The notes beneath the pieces were generated by a model that did no database searches, had not been told where the DNA came from, and saw only the letters and a list, made by a program, of their open reading frames with translations. 64,000 nucleotides of DNA from Novosphingobium subterraneum. GTDB taxonomy: Bacteria; Pseudomonadota; Alphaproteobacteria; Sphingomonadales; Sphingomonadaceae. The DNA is taken from NCBI RefSeq assembly GCF_000807925.1, contig NZ_JRVC01000011.1, positions 62,001-126,000 of the forward strand, in the 5' to 3' direction. Below, in pieces: positions 45,494 to 54,985 of the stretch. The translations under genes were made by a program, and so were the position numbers. Every line of letters begins with the position of its first letter. The stretch's first letter is position 1.

Positions 45494-46288
45494 ATGGACT
45501 ATGAATACATCCTGGTTGAGCAACGCGGCCCAGCGCTTTGGGTGACCCTCAACCGGCCGGCAGCGTTGAACAGTCTGTCGTTGGCTTTGGCCGAGGAACT
45601 CGCCGCAGCGATCGAGGCAGCGGAAGCAGATGCGACGGTGCGCGCTTGCATTCTTACCGGCGCCGGACGGGCGTTTTGCGCTGGCGCGGATCTGCTCGCA
45701 ATTGGCGATGGAACAGGCGGACAAACTCTCGCCGAACGCTTAAATCTGTTTCTGCCGCCGCTCGGTCAGGCTTTTAACAGGATCGAGACGTCGCGCCTTC
45801 CGATAATTGCGGCGGTCAACGGCCTTACGCTCGCCGGCGGCTTGGAACTGGTGTTGTGCTGTGATCTCGTCATTGCCGCGCACCCGGCCAGATTTGGCGA
45901 CGCCCATGCAAATTACGGCCTGTTGCCCGGCGGTGGAGGGTCGGTTCGACTCCCTAGGAAGATCGGCGAAGCGCGTGCGAAACATCTGATGATGACCGGC
46001 GGGACCATCTCGGCTGCCGAGATGAAGGAAGCCGGACTCGTGACCCAACTGGTTGCTCCCGAGGATCTCATTGCGGCAGCGCAAGCGCTGGTAGAATCTC
46101 TTGCAGAAAAGAGCCGGCCAGGGCTCGCCTACATGAAGCAGCTAGTCCGCGCTGCGCAGGATAGCTCGCTCGAAGTCGGGCTGCGTCAGGAACTCGAAAC
46201 CATGGCTGCTTACGCCTTGTCCAACGACATTGTCGAAGGACTGGCGGCATTCCGGGAGAAGCGGAAGCCCGATTTTTCCGACCGGTGA
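45494..46288 (+). CDS. Enoyl-CoA hydratase/isomerase
   Basis: 264 residues. Crotonase-fold motifs: LNRPAALNSLSLALAEEL, the oxyanion-hole segment GAGRAFCAGADL, and NGLTLAGGLELVLCCDLVIA. The catalytic Glu position lies in ANYGLLPGGGGSVRLPRKIG, where many hydratases have a second Glu; a loop rich in Gly is seen instead, so isomerase or other crotonase activity is possible. In the pathway it would hydrate the enoyl-CoA made by the acyl-CoA dehydrogenase. Confidence 0.88.
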   Translation: MDYEYILVEQRGPALWVTLNRPAALNSLSLALAEELAAAIEAAEADATVRACILTGAGRAFCAGADLLAIGDGTGGQTLAERLNLFLPPLGQAFNRIETSRLPIIAAVNGLTLAGGLELVLCCDLVIAAHPARFGDAHANYGLLPGGGGSVRLPRKIGEARAKHLMMTGGTISAAEMKEAGLVTQLVAPEDLIAAAQALVESLAEKSRPGLAYMKQLVRAAQDSSLEVGLRQELETMAAYALSNDIVEGLAAFREKRKPDFSDR

Positions 46289-46331
46289 GACCTGATCGGA
46301 TGCGGAACACATTGGAAGAATGGATCAACGA

Positions 46332-47570
46332 ATGACCGACATATTCGTCATGGGGGTTGGGATGACCCCGTTCGGAAAACAGTTCGACAAGAGCCTGAAA
46401 ATGCTCTGCGCCGAAGCTTCGTCGCAGGCCTTTTCCGACGCAGGATGCACCGCCGGCGATGTCGAAGCCATCTTCTTCGGCAATTGCGTCCAGGGGCATA
46501 TGGAGGGCCAGGACATGATCCGCGGCGAAATCGTGGCGCGAGCGATGGGCATCTCAAGCGTTCCCGTGGTGAATGTCGAAAACGCATGTGCGACGGCTTC
46601 CACGGCCTTGCACATGGCCGCCGCCTATGTTCGATCGGGGGCAGCGGATGTCGTACTCGCGCTCGGCGCGGAGAAGATGTACTCGCCCGACAAGGCGCTC
46701 ATGTTCAGTGCATTCGATGGCGCTTGGGACGTGCATGAAACCGAGTCGGGCCGCGCGCAGCTGCTGGCCATGGGCAATGGCGTCGATGTTCCGGAAGGAA
46801 CGACATCGAGTCAGCCTTACAGCGTTTTCATGGATGTATACGCCGCGATGGCACGCGCGCACATGAAGACCTACGGCTCGACGCAAGCGCAAATCGCGGC
46901 CGTCTCGGCGAAAAATCACATGCATTCGACGCGCAATCTGCTTGCCCAGTATCGCCTCCCATATACCGTCGAAAGTGTACTCGCTGCGCCTCCGATCGTT
47001 TACCCGTTCACACTGCCGATGTGCTCCCCGATCAGCGACGGCGCCGCCGCTGCGATCATCTGCAGCGAAGCCGGTCGGCGCAAACTGTCGGCAGCCCCGG
47101 ACAGGGCGCTAAGAATCCTGGCGTCTGTGCTGCAAACCGGCGCCGCGCGCGATCCCTTTGATTATGACCACCATGTCAGCCGCCTTGCGGCGAACCGGGC
47201 CTATGCGATGGCCGGCGTGGGGCCAGAAGATATTGGCGTCGCGGAGGTGCATGACGCCACGGCGGTTGGCGAGATCATTGAAATCGAGGCGCTCGGCCTG
47301 ACGCCGCCTGGCGAGGGCGGACTCGCGGCAGAGCGCGGTGAGACGGCGCTGGGTGGGCGTATTCCGGTAAACACGTCGGGCGGGCTTGAATGCAAGGGAC
47401 ATCCGATCGGCGCCACCGGGCTCGGCCAAATCTACGAGCTTGCGCTGCAATTGCGCGGCGAGGCGGAAGATCGACAGGTTCCGAATGCCCGGTTCGCGAT
47501 CGCGCAGAACGGCGGAGGTGTCATCGGGGTGGAAGAGGCGGTGGTCGCCGTCACGATCCTGGGCCGGTAG
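46332..47570 (+). CDS. SCP2/SCPx-type thiolase
   Basis: 412 residues from the ATG at 46332; an ATG at 46320 is possible. Catalytic Cys in VENACATASTAL, His in EVHDATAVGE and the second motif CKGHPIGATG. The spacing is that of the sterol-carrier-protein-X thiolases, which cleave 3-ketoacyl-CoAs with branched or bulky chains, rather than the classical FadA/PhaA type. This supports a branched or terpenoid/sterol-side-chain-like substrate for the cargo pathway. Confidence 0.88.
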   Translation: MTDIFVMGVGMTPFGKQFDKSLKMLCAEASSQAFSDAGCTAGDVEAIFFGNCVQGHMEGQDMIRGEIVARAMGISSVPVVNVENACATASTALHMAAAYVRSGAADVVLALGAEKMYSPDKALMFSAFDGAWDVHETESGRAQLLAMGNGVDVPEGTTSSQPYSVFMDVYAAMARAHMKTYGSTQAQIAAVSAKNHMHSTRNLLAQYRLPYTVESVLAAPPIVYPFTLPMCSPISDGAAAAIICSEAGRRKLSAAPDRALRILASVLQTGAARDPFDYDHHVSRLAANRAYAMAGVGPEDIGVAEVHDATAVGEIIEIEALGLTPPGEGGLAAERGETALGGRIPVNTSGGLECKGHPIGATGLGQIYELALQLRGEAEDRQVPNARFAIAQNGGGVIGVEEAVVAVTILGR

Positions 47571-47607
47571 TTGTCAGAGCGCGCCTAGGGAAACACGGGG
47601 TCACGAT

Positions 47608-48753
47608 ATGAACTTTGAGCTGTCCGATGAACAACGCATGGCGGTGGAAACCGTCCGCCGCTTTCTCGACAACAAGCTTGAGCCGGAAATCCGCCGGCAT
47701 GGGGAGCGATTCATCCCCAAACCGCTCATGAAGGAATGGACTCAAGCACTGACCGGCTATGGCCATATTACCGCACCGCATCAGGAGCAATGGGGCGGGC
47801 TTGATATGGGATGGCTCACTCATCTGCTCATTTTCGAGGAGATCGCCTATTCCTCGCTCGATGTGGCCATACCCGGCTTCATCAACGCGGTTGGCGCAGA
47901 ACTCATCCGCCGCTTCGCCCCGGAGACGATCAAGCAACGCTATCTTGCCGACCTCGTCGCGGCCGAGAAGTTCGTTTCGCTCGGCATCTCGGAGCCCGAT
48001 GTCGGCTCGGACGTCGCCGCCATCAAGACACGCGCCGTACGAGACGGCGATTTCTGGGTCATCAATGGCGAAAAGACCTGGATCACCAACGGAGCCTACT
48101 CGGACATCTTCATCTGTACGTGCAAGACTGGCGAAAATGAAGTCACTCACATCCTGGTCGATCGTGACGAGAGTGAGTATGAGGTGCGCGATATCCAGAA
48201 GATGGCGCTCAACGGCCAATCGACTGCACAGATATTCCTGTCCGATTGCCGCGTACCGGTGGCAAACACGATCGGCCGGGTCGGCGATGGATTGCGCAAT
48301 ACGTTGCAAGTGTTCGAGATTGCCCGCTGCCATATGGCGATGTGGAGTATCGGCATCGCACGGCGAGCAATGGATGAGGCGATCGCGTACGCTCGCGATC
48401 GCGCGCAGCATGGCAAGAAGATCGCCGGCCATCAGCTGATCGCCGACAAGATCGCCATCATGGCGACCAAGATCGACGCAGCCCGTCTGTTGACGCACCG
48501 GGCAATATCCCTCGTCCAGGCGGGCACGCGCGCAGAGACGGAATGCTCGATGGCCAAGTGGTACGCCACCGAAATGGCGATCGAAGCGACGCGCGATGCG
48601 CTTCAGATCCATGGCGGCAACGGCGTCACCCGCGAATTCATCGTTGAGCGGCTGGTGCGTGAGGCGATCATTTGCCCCATCCCCGATGGCACGACGGAGA
48701 TTCAAAAGCTTGTTGTTTCGCGCGCCCTGACCGGCATTCAAGCCTTTCGGTAA
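47608..48753 (+). CDS. Acyl-CoA dehydrogenase
   Basis: 381 residues from the ATG at 47608. FAD and substrate motifs: SLGISEPDVGSDVAAIKTRA, WVINGEKTWITNGAYSD, a mid-domain GVRV-like VPVANTIGRVGDGL, and the C-terminal HGGNGVTREFIVERLVREA with DGTTEIQKLVVSRAL. It introduces the alpha,beta double bond into an acyl-CoA and passes electrons to ETF. First oxidative step of the beta-oxidation set here. Confidence 0.93.
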   Translation: MNFELSDEQRMAVETVRRFLDNKLEPEIRRHGERFIPKPLMKEWTQALTGYGHITAPHQEQWGGLDMGWLTHLLIFEEIAYSSLDVAIPGFINAVGAELIRRFAPETIKQRYLADLVAAEKFVSLGISEPDVGSDVAAIKTRAVRDGDFWVINGEKTWITNGAYSDIFICTCKTGENEVTHILVDRDESEYEVRDIQKMALNGQSTAQIFLSDCRVPVANTIGRVGDGLRNTLQVFEIARCHMAMWSIGIARRAMDEAIAYARDRAQHGKKIAGHQLIADKIAIMATKIDAARLLTHRAISLVQAGTRAETECSMAKWYATEMAIEATRDALQIHGGNGVTREFIVERLVREAIICPIPDGTTEIQKLVVSRALTGIQAFR

Positions 48754-48858
48754 GGCTCAGACGAAAACGACAGCGTCGACGGAAATGGAGCCGCGTGCCT
48801 GACTCGCACAGGATCAAATGCGCAGATGCGTCGCTCAGGTAAAAGAGGCAGACAAGCG

Positions 48859-49761
48859 ATGGACGAAGAGCTTCGTTTCGATGGCAGGGTAGTGGTTGTG
48901 ACCGGAGCCGGAGGCGGACTTGGGCGCCAGTACGCGCTGATGTTTGGCGGGCGCGGAGCCAAGGTGGTGGTGAATGATCTGGGTGGCGACGAGAAAGGGA
49001 GCGGCAGCTGCTCCACAGCCGCTGACAATGTGGTCGACGAAATTCGAGCCACGGGCGGTCAGGCGGTGGCAAATTATGCGTCGGTCGAGGAGGGCGCGCT
49101 GATCATCCAAGCCGCGGTTGACAACTTCGGAACCGTTGACGTCGTCATCAACAATGCCGGCATCCTGCGCGATGTGAGCTTCCACAAAATGACCGACGAA
49201 GACTGGACACTGCTTCAGCGGGTCCATCTGAATGGGACGCGGGCAGTGACGCAGGCAGCATGGCCGATACTGCGCGACAAGGGCTATGGCCGCATCGTCA
49301 TGACCACGTCTGCAGCCGCAATCTACGGCAACTTCGGTCAGGCCAACTATGCCGCAGCCAAGCTCGGAATATTGGGGCTTGCGAACGCGCTGGCGGAGGA
49401 GGGGCGGTCCAGAAACATCCAGGTTAATACGATCGCCCCAATCGCCGCATCGCGTATGACCGCGACTGCCTTTCCACAAGAGTTTCTCGCCAATCTCAGA
49501 GCGGAAGCGATCAGTCCATTGGTCGGTTGGCTTGCGCACGAGAATTGCAGCGAAACCAAAGGGCTTTTTGAAGTTGGAGCCGGCTATATCGCCAAGCTTA
49601 GGTGGGAGCGCGCGCTTGGGCACGCCTTCGGAGCGGACAGGGCGTTCACGCTCGATGATGTCGCCCGGCACTGGGGTAGAATTGTCGACTTCACGGATGC
49701 CGAGCACCCGCTCGGGCTGAATGACAGCCTTGAGGCGGTAGAACGGGCGCTGAGAGCGTAA
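48859..49761 (+). CDS. Short-chain dehydrogenase, MFE-2-like hydroxyacyl-CoA dehydrogenase
   Basis: 300 residues from the ATG at 48859 (AGAGG upstream). Cofactor motif VTGAGGGLGRQYALMF followed by VVNDLGGDEKG, NNAGILRD, and the catalytic set Ser (TTSAAAIYG) with YAAAK. The NDLGG and ILRD features with a C-terminal extension of about 60 residues match the hydroxyacyl-CoA dehydrogenase domain of peroxisomal-type multifunctional enzyme 2. It would oxidise the hydroxyacyl-CoA before the SCP2-type thiolase. Confidence 0.9.
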   Translation: MDEELRFDGRVVVVTGAGGGLGRQYALMFGGRGAKVVVNDLGGDEKGSGSCSTAADNVVDEIRATGGQAVANYASVEEGALIIQAAVDNFGTVDVVINNAGILRDVSFHKMTDEDWTLLQRVHLNGTRAVTQAAWPILRDKGYGRIVMTTSAAAIYGNFGQANYAAAKLGILGLANALAEEGRSRNIQVNTIAPIAASRMTATAFPQEFLANLRAEAISPLVGWLAHENCSETKGLFEVGAGYIAKLRWERALGHAFGADRAFTLDDVARHWGRIVDFTDAEHPLGLNDSLEAVERALRA

Positions 49762-49846
49762 TCAACCCGATGAATTACCATGATATTTTTGAGCGGCCGT
49801 CGGGCTGCCGATGGCGTCGTGCTGCCGCCAGATATCGATGAGCAGC

Positions 49847-49879
49847 AGGAATAGTTCTGCAGCGAATTGAATTGGACGA
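49847..49879 (+). promoter_or_regulatory. Copy 3 of the 33-bp regulatory element (before TonB receptor 2)
   Basis: Reference copy: AGGAATAGTT, a variable middle, then TTGAATTGGACGA; 64 bases before the ATG of the broken receptor. The block CAAATGCCGCCAAA at 49887-49900 is also shared with copy 1, but its distance from the element differs by ten bases, one helical turn. Confidence 0.6.
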
Positions 49880-49943
49880 CGGCCCTCAAATGCCGCCAAA
49901 CGGCATGAACTACACAATATCTCCTGGGAAGAGAGGATCAGCC

Positions 49944-52106
49944 ATGAGAGGATGTCTATTGGCTTCTGCCGCGTTGTTGTGCTCGGGAACAGCATTTGCC
50001 CAGGAAGCAACGCCCCAGGCGAACGACCAAACCGGGAGCGCCACGGAAGCGCTGGCTGAGGACATTGTCGTTACCGCCACCAAAAAGGGCTATGGCGAAA
50101 GCGTGCAGAAAGTACCGATGGCGGTCACGGCTTTTGGTGAAGCGCAGCTGGATGCCAAGTTCGTCCAGAATCTTCAAAGTCTGAGCTACGACGTTCCCAA
50201 CGTCCAGCTCGAGGATGTGGGTACGGCACCGGGCTATGCCAATTTCACTATCCGGGGCCTCGGCATCAACAGCACGATCCCATCGATCGACCCCACCGTA
50301 GGCGTTTTCACTGACGGTATTTACCTCGGCATCAACGCTGGTGTCGTGCTGGACAACTTCGACCTTGAGGGGATCGAAGTTCTGCGTTGACCGCAAGGCT
50401 TGCTTTTCGGTCGCAACGTTACCGGCGGTGCCGTGGTTGTGCGGACCACGCGGCCCAGCTTCGATTTTGGAGCCAAAGCCAAGCTATCCATTGAAACGGG
50501 ACTGAAAAAGACCGTAAGCGGCACGGTTACCGGACCTATCGTCGATGACGTTTTGGCTGCCAAATTGGCCGTCTACTACAGCGACGACAATGGCTGGTTT
50601 CGCAACCGCTTCGACAATCGCAGCTTCGGTAAATCACATGACCTTATCATTCGCCCGGCACTTTCGCTCAAGGGTGGCGACCGCTTCCGAATGGATCTCC
50701 GCTATGAGCATGGCGATGTCGAAAGCGATGGAGCCCCTGTCCAGAGTCACGCGCTGTTTCCCCGCGACAGCTTCAGGTTTTCGATCAATTTCCCAGGTTT
50801 CTATGATGCCAAATGGGACCAGGCGATCGTGGAAACCAACATCGATGTCGGTCTGGGCGAAGGCGTCTTCACCAACATCGCTGGCTATCGGAAATTCCGA
50901 TCCTCCGCGGGCGCTGATATCGATGGAACACCACAGTCCTTCTTTCATGCCTTTTTCGAAATCGACCAGGATCAACTCAGCGACGAACTTCGTTATGCCG
51001 GAAGGTTCGGTGACGTCGAATTGACAACCGGTCTATACTATTTTTCCCAGGATCTTCGTTACGCCGAGCTGCGGAATCTTTTGGGCGGTGCTCGGATCGT
51101 TTCCGGTGGGGGTACGCAAGACCAGACAACATGGGGCATTTTTGCTTCGACCGACTGGCATTTCACCGATACGCTGACCTTGAATCTCGGCGCGCGGTAT
51201 AGTTGGGAACGCAAAGCCGTTCGGGTCTCGGCCTTACGCGCAAATGGTTGCAATCTAGACACGCTGATCTGTGCAACCAATTTCGCCGACGCGGCAAAAT
51301 GGCGAGGGTTTACGCCGAAAATCGGCCTTCAGTGGAAGCCGGATGACGACACGCAGATTTATGGCCTTTACACGCGCGGGTTCCGCAGCGGCGGATATAA
51401 TTTGCGCAACACCGATCCCGCTGTGCCGCCGGGGCCATTCAATCAAGAGACCCAGGACAGTTTCGAACTCGGCGCCAAGAAGCAATTCGGGCGCCACCGG
51501 ATCAACCTGGCGGCCTTCTACAATCGCATGAAGGACCTGCAGCGCGAGATCAACCTGCCCGGACCGCTTGGCGTCAGCCAGGTCATACGGAACACCGCCG
51601 ACGCCACAATCAAAGGCGTCGAGGCCGAGGGGCAGTTTTTTCTTTTGTCCAACCTCGTGATTTCGGGTCAGCTCGGCTACGTGAATGGCCAGTATCGCAA
51701 CGTCCAGTTCGACCTCAGCGGTGATGGCGTCATCAACGATGTGGATCGTGCGCTCAAATTGCCAAGGCTGTCGCCATGGACCTATGGCGTGGGGCTGACT
51801 TATGATCAGCAGCTTGGCGAATTGGGGACAGCAACGGCGCGTGTCAGCTTCACGCATCGCGACAAGGCGGCATTCACCGACAACAACGTCGGCTTCCTTC
51901 AGGGCGCCGATATGCTCGATGCGAGCCTCACATTGGCGACCGACAACAAGCACTGGCGCTTCTCCATCTATGGCCGAAACCTCCTGAATGAGGTGACGAT
52001 TGGCGGCGATACACCTTTGCCGGCGGCCTTCGGGGGCACGGGTGCAAGCCTTTCACCGCTAAACAGGGGGCGCGTCATCGGCGGAGAAGTGGCGATTAGC
52101 TTCTAG
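49944..52106 (+). pseudogene. TonB-dependent receptor interrupted by one in-frame TGA
   Basis: Signal peptide (MRGCLLASAALLCSGTAFA), TonB box (DIVVTATKK) and plug domain are followed by VLR, then TGA at 50388-50390, then PQGLLFGRNVTGG in the same frame to 52106. The conserved plug motif is LRGPQG, so the stop replaces the glycine, consistent with a single GGA-to-TGA change. The remaining barrel is intact to the C-terminal aromatic residue (EVAISF), so loss is recent, or the base is a sequencing error, or there is some readthrough. Without the stop it would be 720 residues. Probably the second importer of the cargo pathway. Confidence 0.85.
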
Positions 52107-52165
52107 GCCATTTTCGAGGCGAGTGGAATCACCCGCCAACTCGGAAAATGCCCAAGATCAATTTG

Positions 52166-52219
52166 CTAGAGCATTTCCTGCCGGAAAGCCGGTTCCCACT
52201 TCTGCGCGAAATGCTCTAG
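52166..52219. repeat. 54-bp intergenic palindromic repeat
   Basis: Perfect 12-bp terminal inverted repeat CTAGAGCATTTC ... GAAATGCTCTAG enclosing a CCGGAAAGCCGG-containing core. This matches, from memory, a dispersed mobile palindrome common between genes in rhizobia and sphingomonads. It lies between the convergent receptor pseudogene and LysR gene and may act as a bidirectional terminator. Confidence 0.7.
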
Positions 52220-52270
52220 CTGATCGCGACGGATGCAGCGGATTTCCGATCGCACCCCGCCCCCTTGCCG

Positions 52271-53185
52271 TTAATCCGATGATGCGGTGCGCCATGCCTG
52301 ACGAACAAGGCTGACGAGCGCACGGCCAGCCGGTTTTACCTGCCAGCGGCTACGCACAGCATAACAAAGCGTCAATGGATCGAATAAACCGATTCCCTCC
52401 AAGGCCACGAAATTGGCGCGAAACCATGAGTTCTCGGTGAACTGTTTTGCAACCATCCCGATAGCATCGGATGTGGCAACGATCCGTCGAACCAATTGAA
52501 AATAGTCTGTCATGTGGATCCAGTCAGCGGGACGCTTACCGCTTTTTTCGTACATCTGCTGAATGATCGATGTGTAGGGTTCGGAAGATGAGGGCACTAC
52601 GAATTCGAACTGGACCAGCGGCTCCTTGCTGGTCGGGTTTATCCCCAGAATGGGATGATTGTTCCGCACAAAAGGCAGTATTTCGATCGAGGCGACCCGC
52701 TCGCACTTGAATTCCGGCCAGCGTGCAAAGGCCGCTTCAAGTCCAAAGGCGACATCGATATCGCCGCGCGACAGGAGTCGCACGCCCCTTTCGCTGTTGC
52801 CCGAAACGACTTCGACGCGCACTGCCGGATGGCGCCGCAGCAAAGAAACCAGAGGTTGGGTGAGCAACCAGTCGATTGACCCTGGGAACAGTCCGATTCG
52901 AAGCGGGCCCGCATAGGCGTCGGCGCGGCGGGCTGTATCTCCGAGTAGTTCAGCTGCGTCGGCAAGCAAGCGCGCTGCGCGATCAATAAATTCGCGTCCC
53001 TCCTCTGTCGGCATCGCGCCCCGTGAGGTCCGATGGAAAAGGGAATAGCCAAGATGCCGTTCGAGTTCAGCGACACTCTTGGTCACCGCCGACTGCGTGA
53101 CACCAACCGCATCCGCTGCCCTGGAGAAGGAACGAAGCTGACCAACCGCGACGGCATGCTTGAGGCGAGAATCGAGCATGGACAT
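52271..53185 (-). CDS. LysR-type transcriptional regulator
   Basis: 304 residues from the ATG at 53185; an ATG at 53179 is also possible. The winged helix (HAVAVGQLRSFSRAADAVGV, TQSAVTKSVAELERHLG, YSLFHRTSRGAMPTEEG) is typical, followed by a periplasmic-binding-protein-like effector domain. It is divergent from the CoA-transferase-like gene and inside the catabolic cargo, so it is the obvious local regulator. A diverged copy of the 33-bp element starts eight bases upstream of its ATG, consistent with autoregulation. Confidence 0.92.
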   Translation of the reverse strand: MSMLDSRLKHAVAVGQLRSFSRAADAVGVTQSAVTKSVAELERHLGYSLFHRTSRGAMPTEEGREFIDRAARLLADAAELLGDTARRADAYAGPLRIGLFPGSIDWLLTQPLVSLLRRHPAVRVEVVSGNSERGVRLLSRGDIDVAFGLEAAFARWPEFKCERVASIEILPFVRNNHPILGINPTSKEPLVQFEFVVPSSSEPYTSIIQQMYEKSGKRPADWIHMTDYFQLVRRIVATSDAIGMVAKQFTENSWFRANFVALEGIGLFDPLTLCYAVRSRWQVKPAGRALVSLVRQAWRTASSD

Positions 53186-53192
53186 GCCCCAC

Positions 53193-53225
53193 AGGAATAA
53201 TTGCTCCAGAGAATGAATTAGGCGA
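53193..53225 (+). promoter_or_regulatory. Copy 4 (diverged) of the 33-bp regulatory element
   Basis: Matches copy 3 at 21 of 33 positions, with AGGAATAATT and a TGAATTAGGCGA-like end. It lies between the LysR ATG (53185) and the divergent CoA-transferase ATG (53353). The weaker match lowers confidence, but its position at the regulator's own promoter is telling. Confidence 0.4.
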
Positions 53226-53352
53226 ATCAAGGTCATTTTGCCAATCTTACTTTCGACACTGCCGCCCAGCACGACTGCAACCCGTCTCGAAATCTGGAGC
53301 GGCGAAACGGCCTGGATCAAAGCGCCAAGGTCTCAGACGCAGGTATGCCTGA

Positions 53353-54498
53353 ATGACGAAAACTGGTCCGCTTGCAGGCCTCAAAATACTCGAAATTGCG
53401 GGCATCGGCCCGGCGCCGTTTTGCGGAATGCTGTTGGCCGACCTTGGCGCCGATGTCGTCGTCATTGAACGCGTAAGCCCTAACTCCGAAAATATCGATC
53501 TTGGCAGCGGCGCCATTGTGAACCGCGGGAAACGTGTAATTGCCTTGGATCTGAAGTCCCCCGAAGGCGTCGCGCATGTCCTGGATCTCGTCCAAAGGGG
53601 CGATGTACTGATCGAAGGCATGCGGCCTGGGGTGATGGAGAGGCTCGGCCTTGGTCCCGAGGTTTGCCTAGCGCGTAACCCCCGCCTTGTATTCGGTCGC
53701 ATGACGGGTTGGGGGCAGCAGGGACCTCTCGCCCAAGCGGCCGGCCATGACATCAACTATATCGCGCTGTCAGGAGCCCTTTGGTATGCTGGGCATCCCG
53801 GTGAACCGCCAATGGCGCCGCCAAGCCTGGTAGGCGATATTGGGGGTGGAGCGCTCTATTTGGCCATCGGCGTCCTCGCAGCGGCAATGCACGCGCGGGA
53901 TACCGGGAATGGGCAAGTGGTTGACGCCGCGATCGTCGATGGGAGCGCTCACATGATGAACTTGCTCCTGAGCCTGAAGGCCGCCGGCCAGGTTGCCAGC
54001 ATACGCGGCTGCAGCATCCTTGACGGCCCTCACTGGTACTCGACCTATCGGTGCGCCGACGGGAATTTCATCTCAGTCGGATCACTCGAGCCCAAGTTCT
54101 ATGCGCTGCTTTGCAAAAAGCTGGGGTTGGCCGGCGATAGCAGTTTTGACGACGGCTATGATCGTGATGCCTGGCCCGAGCTCAAGCAGCGTTTTAGCGA
54201 GATATTCGCCATGCGGACACGGGAAGAATGGCGCACACTGCTGGAAGGCAGCGATGCCTGCTTTGCCCCCGTGCTTGATCCGGACGAAGCGGCGCGCCAT
54301 CCTCATATGGCAGCGCGAGGCGTCTATCGGGAGATCGACAATATCCTCCAGGCAATGCCGGCGCCACGTTTTTCGGGCTCGTCACTACCGATCCCCGGAC
54401 CGATCCCGCTGCATCATGAAGATCCGAGTACAATTCGGCGGGGCTGGAGCAAACCGGACCGCTGCGGGATTACCGCCAGAACCGACTGTTGCGAGTAG
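53353..54498 (+). CDS. CaiB/BaiF family, alpha-methylacyl-CoA racemase-like
   Basis: 381 residues. The N-terminal AGLKILEIAGIGPAPFCGML and LADLGADVVVIER are typical of alpha-methylacyl-CoA racemase within the CaiB/BaiF family, with the conserved acidic/arginine segment VLIEGMRPGVMERLGLGPE. Racemases invert the 2-methyl centre so that stereospecific acyl-CoA dehydrogenases can act; a formyl/acyl-CoA transferase role is the alternative. With the SCP2-type thiolase and MFE-2-like enzyme it suggests a methyl-branched substrate. Divergent from LysR. Confidence 0.85.
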   Translation: MTKTGPLAGLKILEIAGIGPAPFCGMLLADLGADVVVIERVSPNSENIDLGSGAIVNRGKRVIALDLKSPEGVAHVLDLVQRGDVLIEGMRPGVMERLGLGPEVCLARNPRLVFGRMTGWGQQGPLAQAAGHDINYIALSGALWYAGHPGEPPMAPPSLVGDIGGGALYLAIGVLAAAMHARDTGNGQVVDAAIVDGSAHMMNLLLSLKAAGQVASIRGCSILDGPHWYSTYRCADGNFISVGSLEPKFYALLCKKLGLAGDSSFDDGYDRDAWPELKQRFSEIFAMRTREEWRTLLEGSDACFAPVLDPDEAARHPHMAARGVYREIDNILQAMPAPRFSGSSLPIPGPIPLHHEDPSTIRRGWSKPDRCGITARTDCCE

Positions 54499-54985
54499 TC
54501 GGTTGGCATGGTGGGCGGCCAGCGGCCCGACACGAACGGTGATTTCATAACTATGAACCAATGCGACGCTCCGCTTCGCTGCGCTGCATTCAAATCAAAG
54601 GAGACAACGACACACAGGCACGTCAAACTATCCGATGATTCCTGTACGCCACGCCGGAACGGCGATTGCGGACGTGTCCACGGGACGTTGTTCGCATCGT
54701 GATTCGCTCGGCGCTTGAAATCAATGCTCGCCCCGGATGTGACGACGCCGATGGGATTTCCACTGCGGCGTCCACGGCCAATGTCCTGGCGTGAGGGCTT
54801 CGGTCATCGACCGATTCGACCGTCCGAATGCGGTCTTTTGGCGCGCCTGAGAATCCGCATCAGAGTTGAGTGCGCGTTGTTCGGGAATCTCATTTAAATA
54901 TTTGTAAAAACGTAATAATATAGATAATAACTCCAACCTGTATCCAGTGTGGAGTAATGGTCGCAGGGCGTGAACTTACGCCCTT
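54499..54985 (+). other. 487-base gap at the cargo/core boundary with A+T-rich promoter
   Basis: No gene seen. Positions about 54890-54940 are markedly A+T-rich. TTGTAA (54902-54907) and ATAATA (54924-54929), 16 bases apart, form a plausible promoter for the XRE gene. A perfect dyad, AGGGCGT-N6-ACGCCCT (54965-54984... stem ends 54971/54978), sits directly before its ATG and may be the operator of this repressor-like protein. The gap marks the change from catabolic cargo to conjugation genes. Confidence 0.4.

Noticed and set aside
50388..50390. TGA in the second TonB receptor as selenocysteine
   Set aside because: The replaced residue is an invariant structural glycine in the plug domain, and no selenocysteine function is known there. 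A nonsense change or sequence error is simpler.
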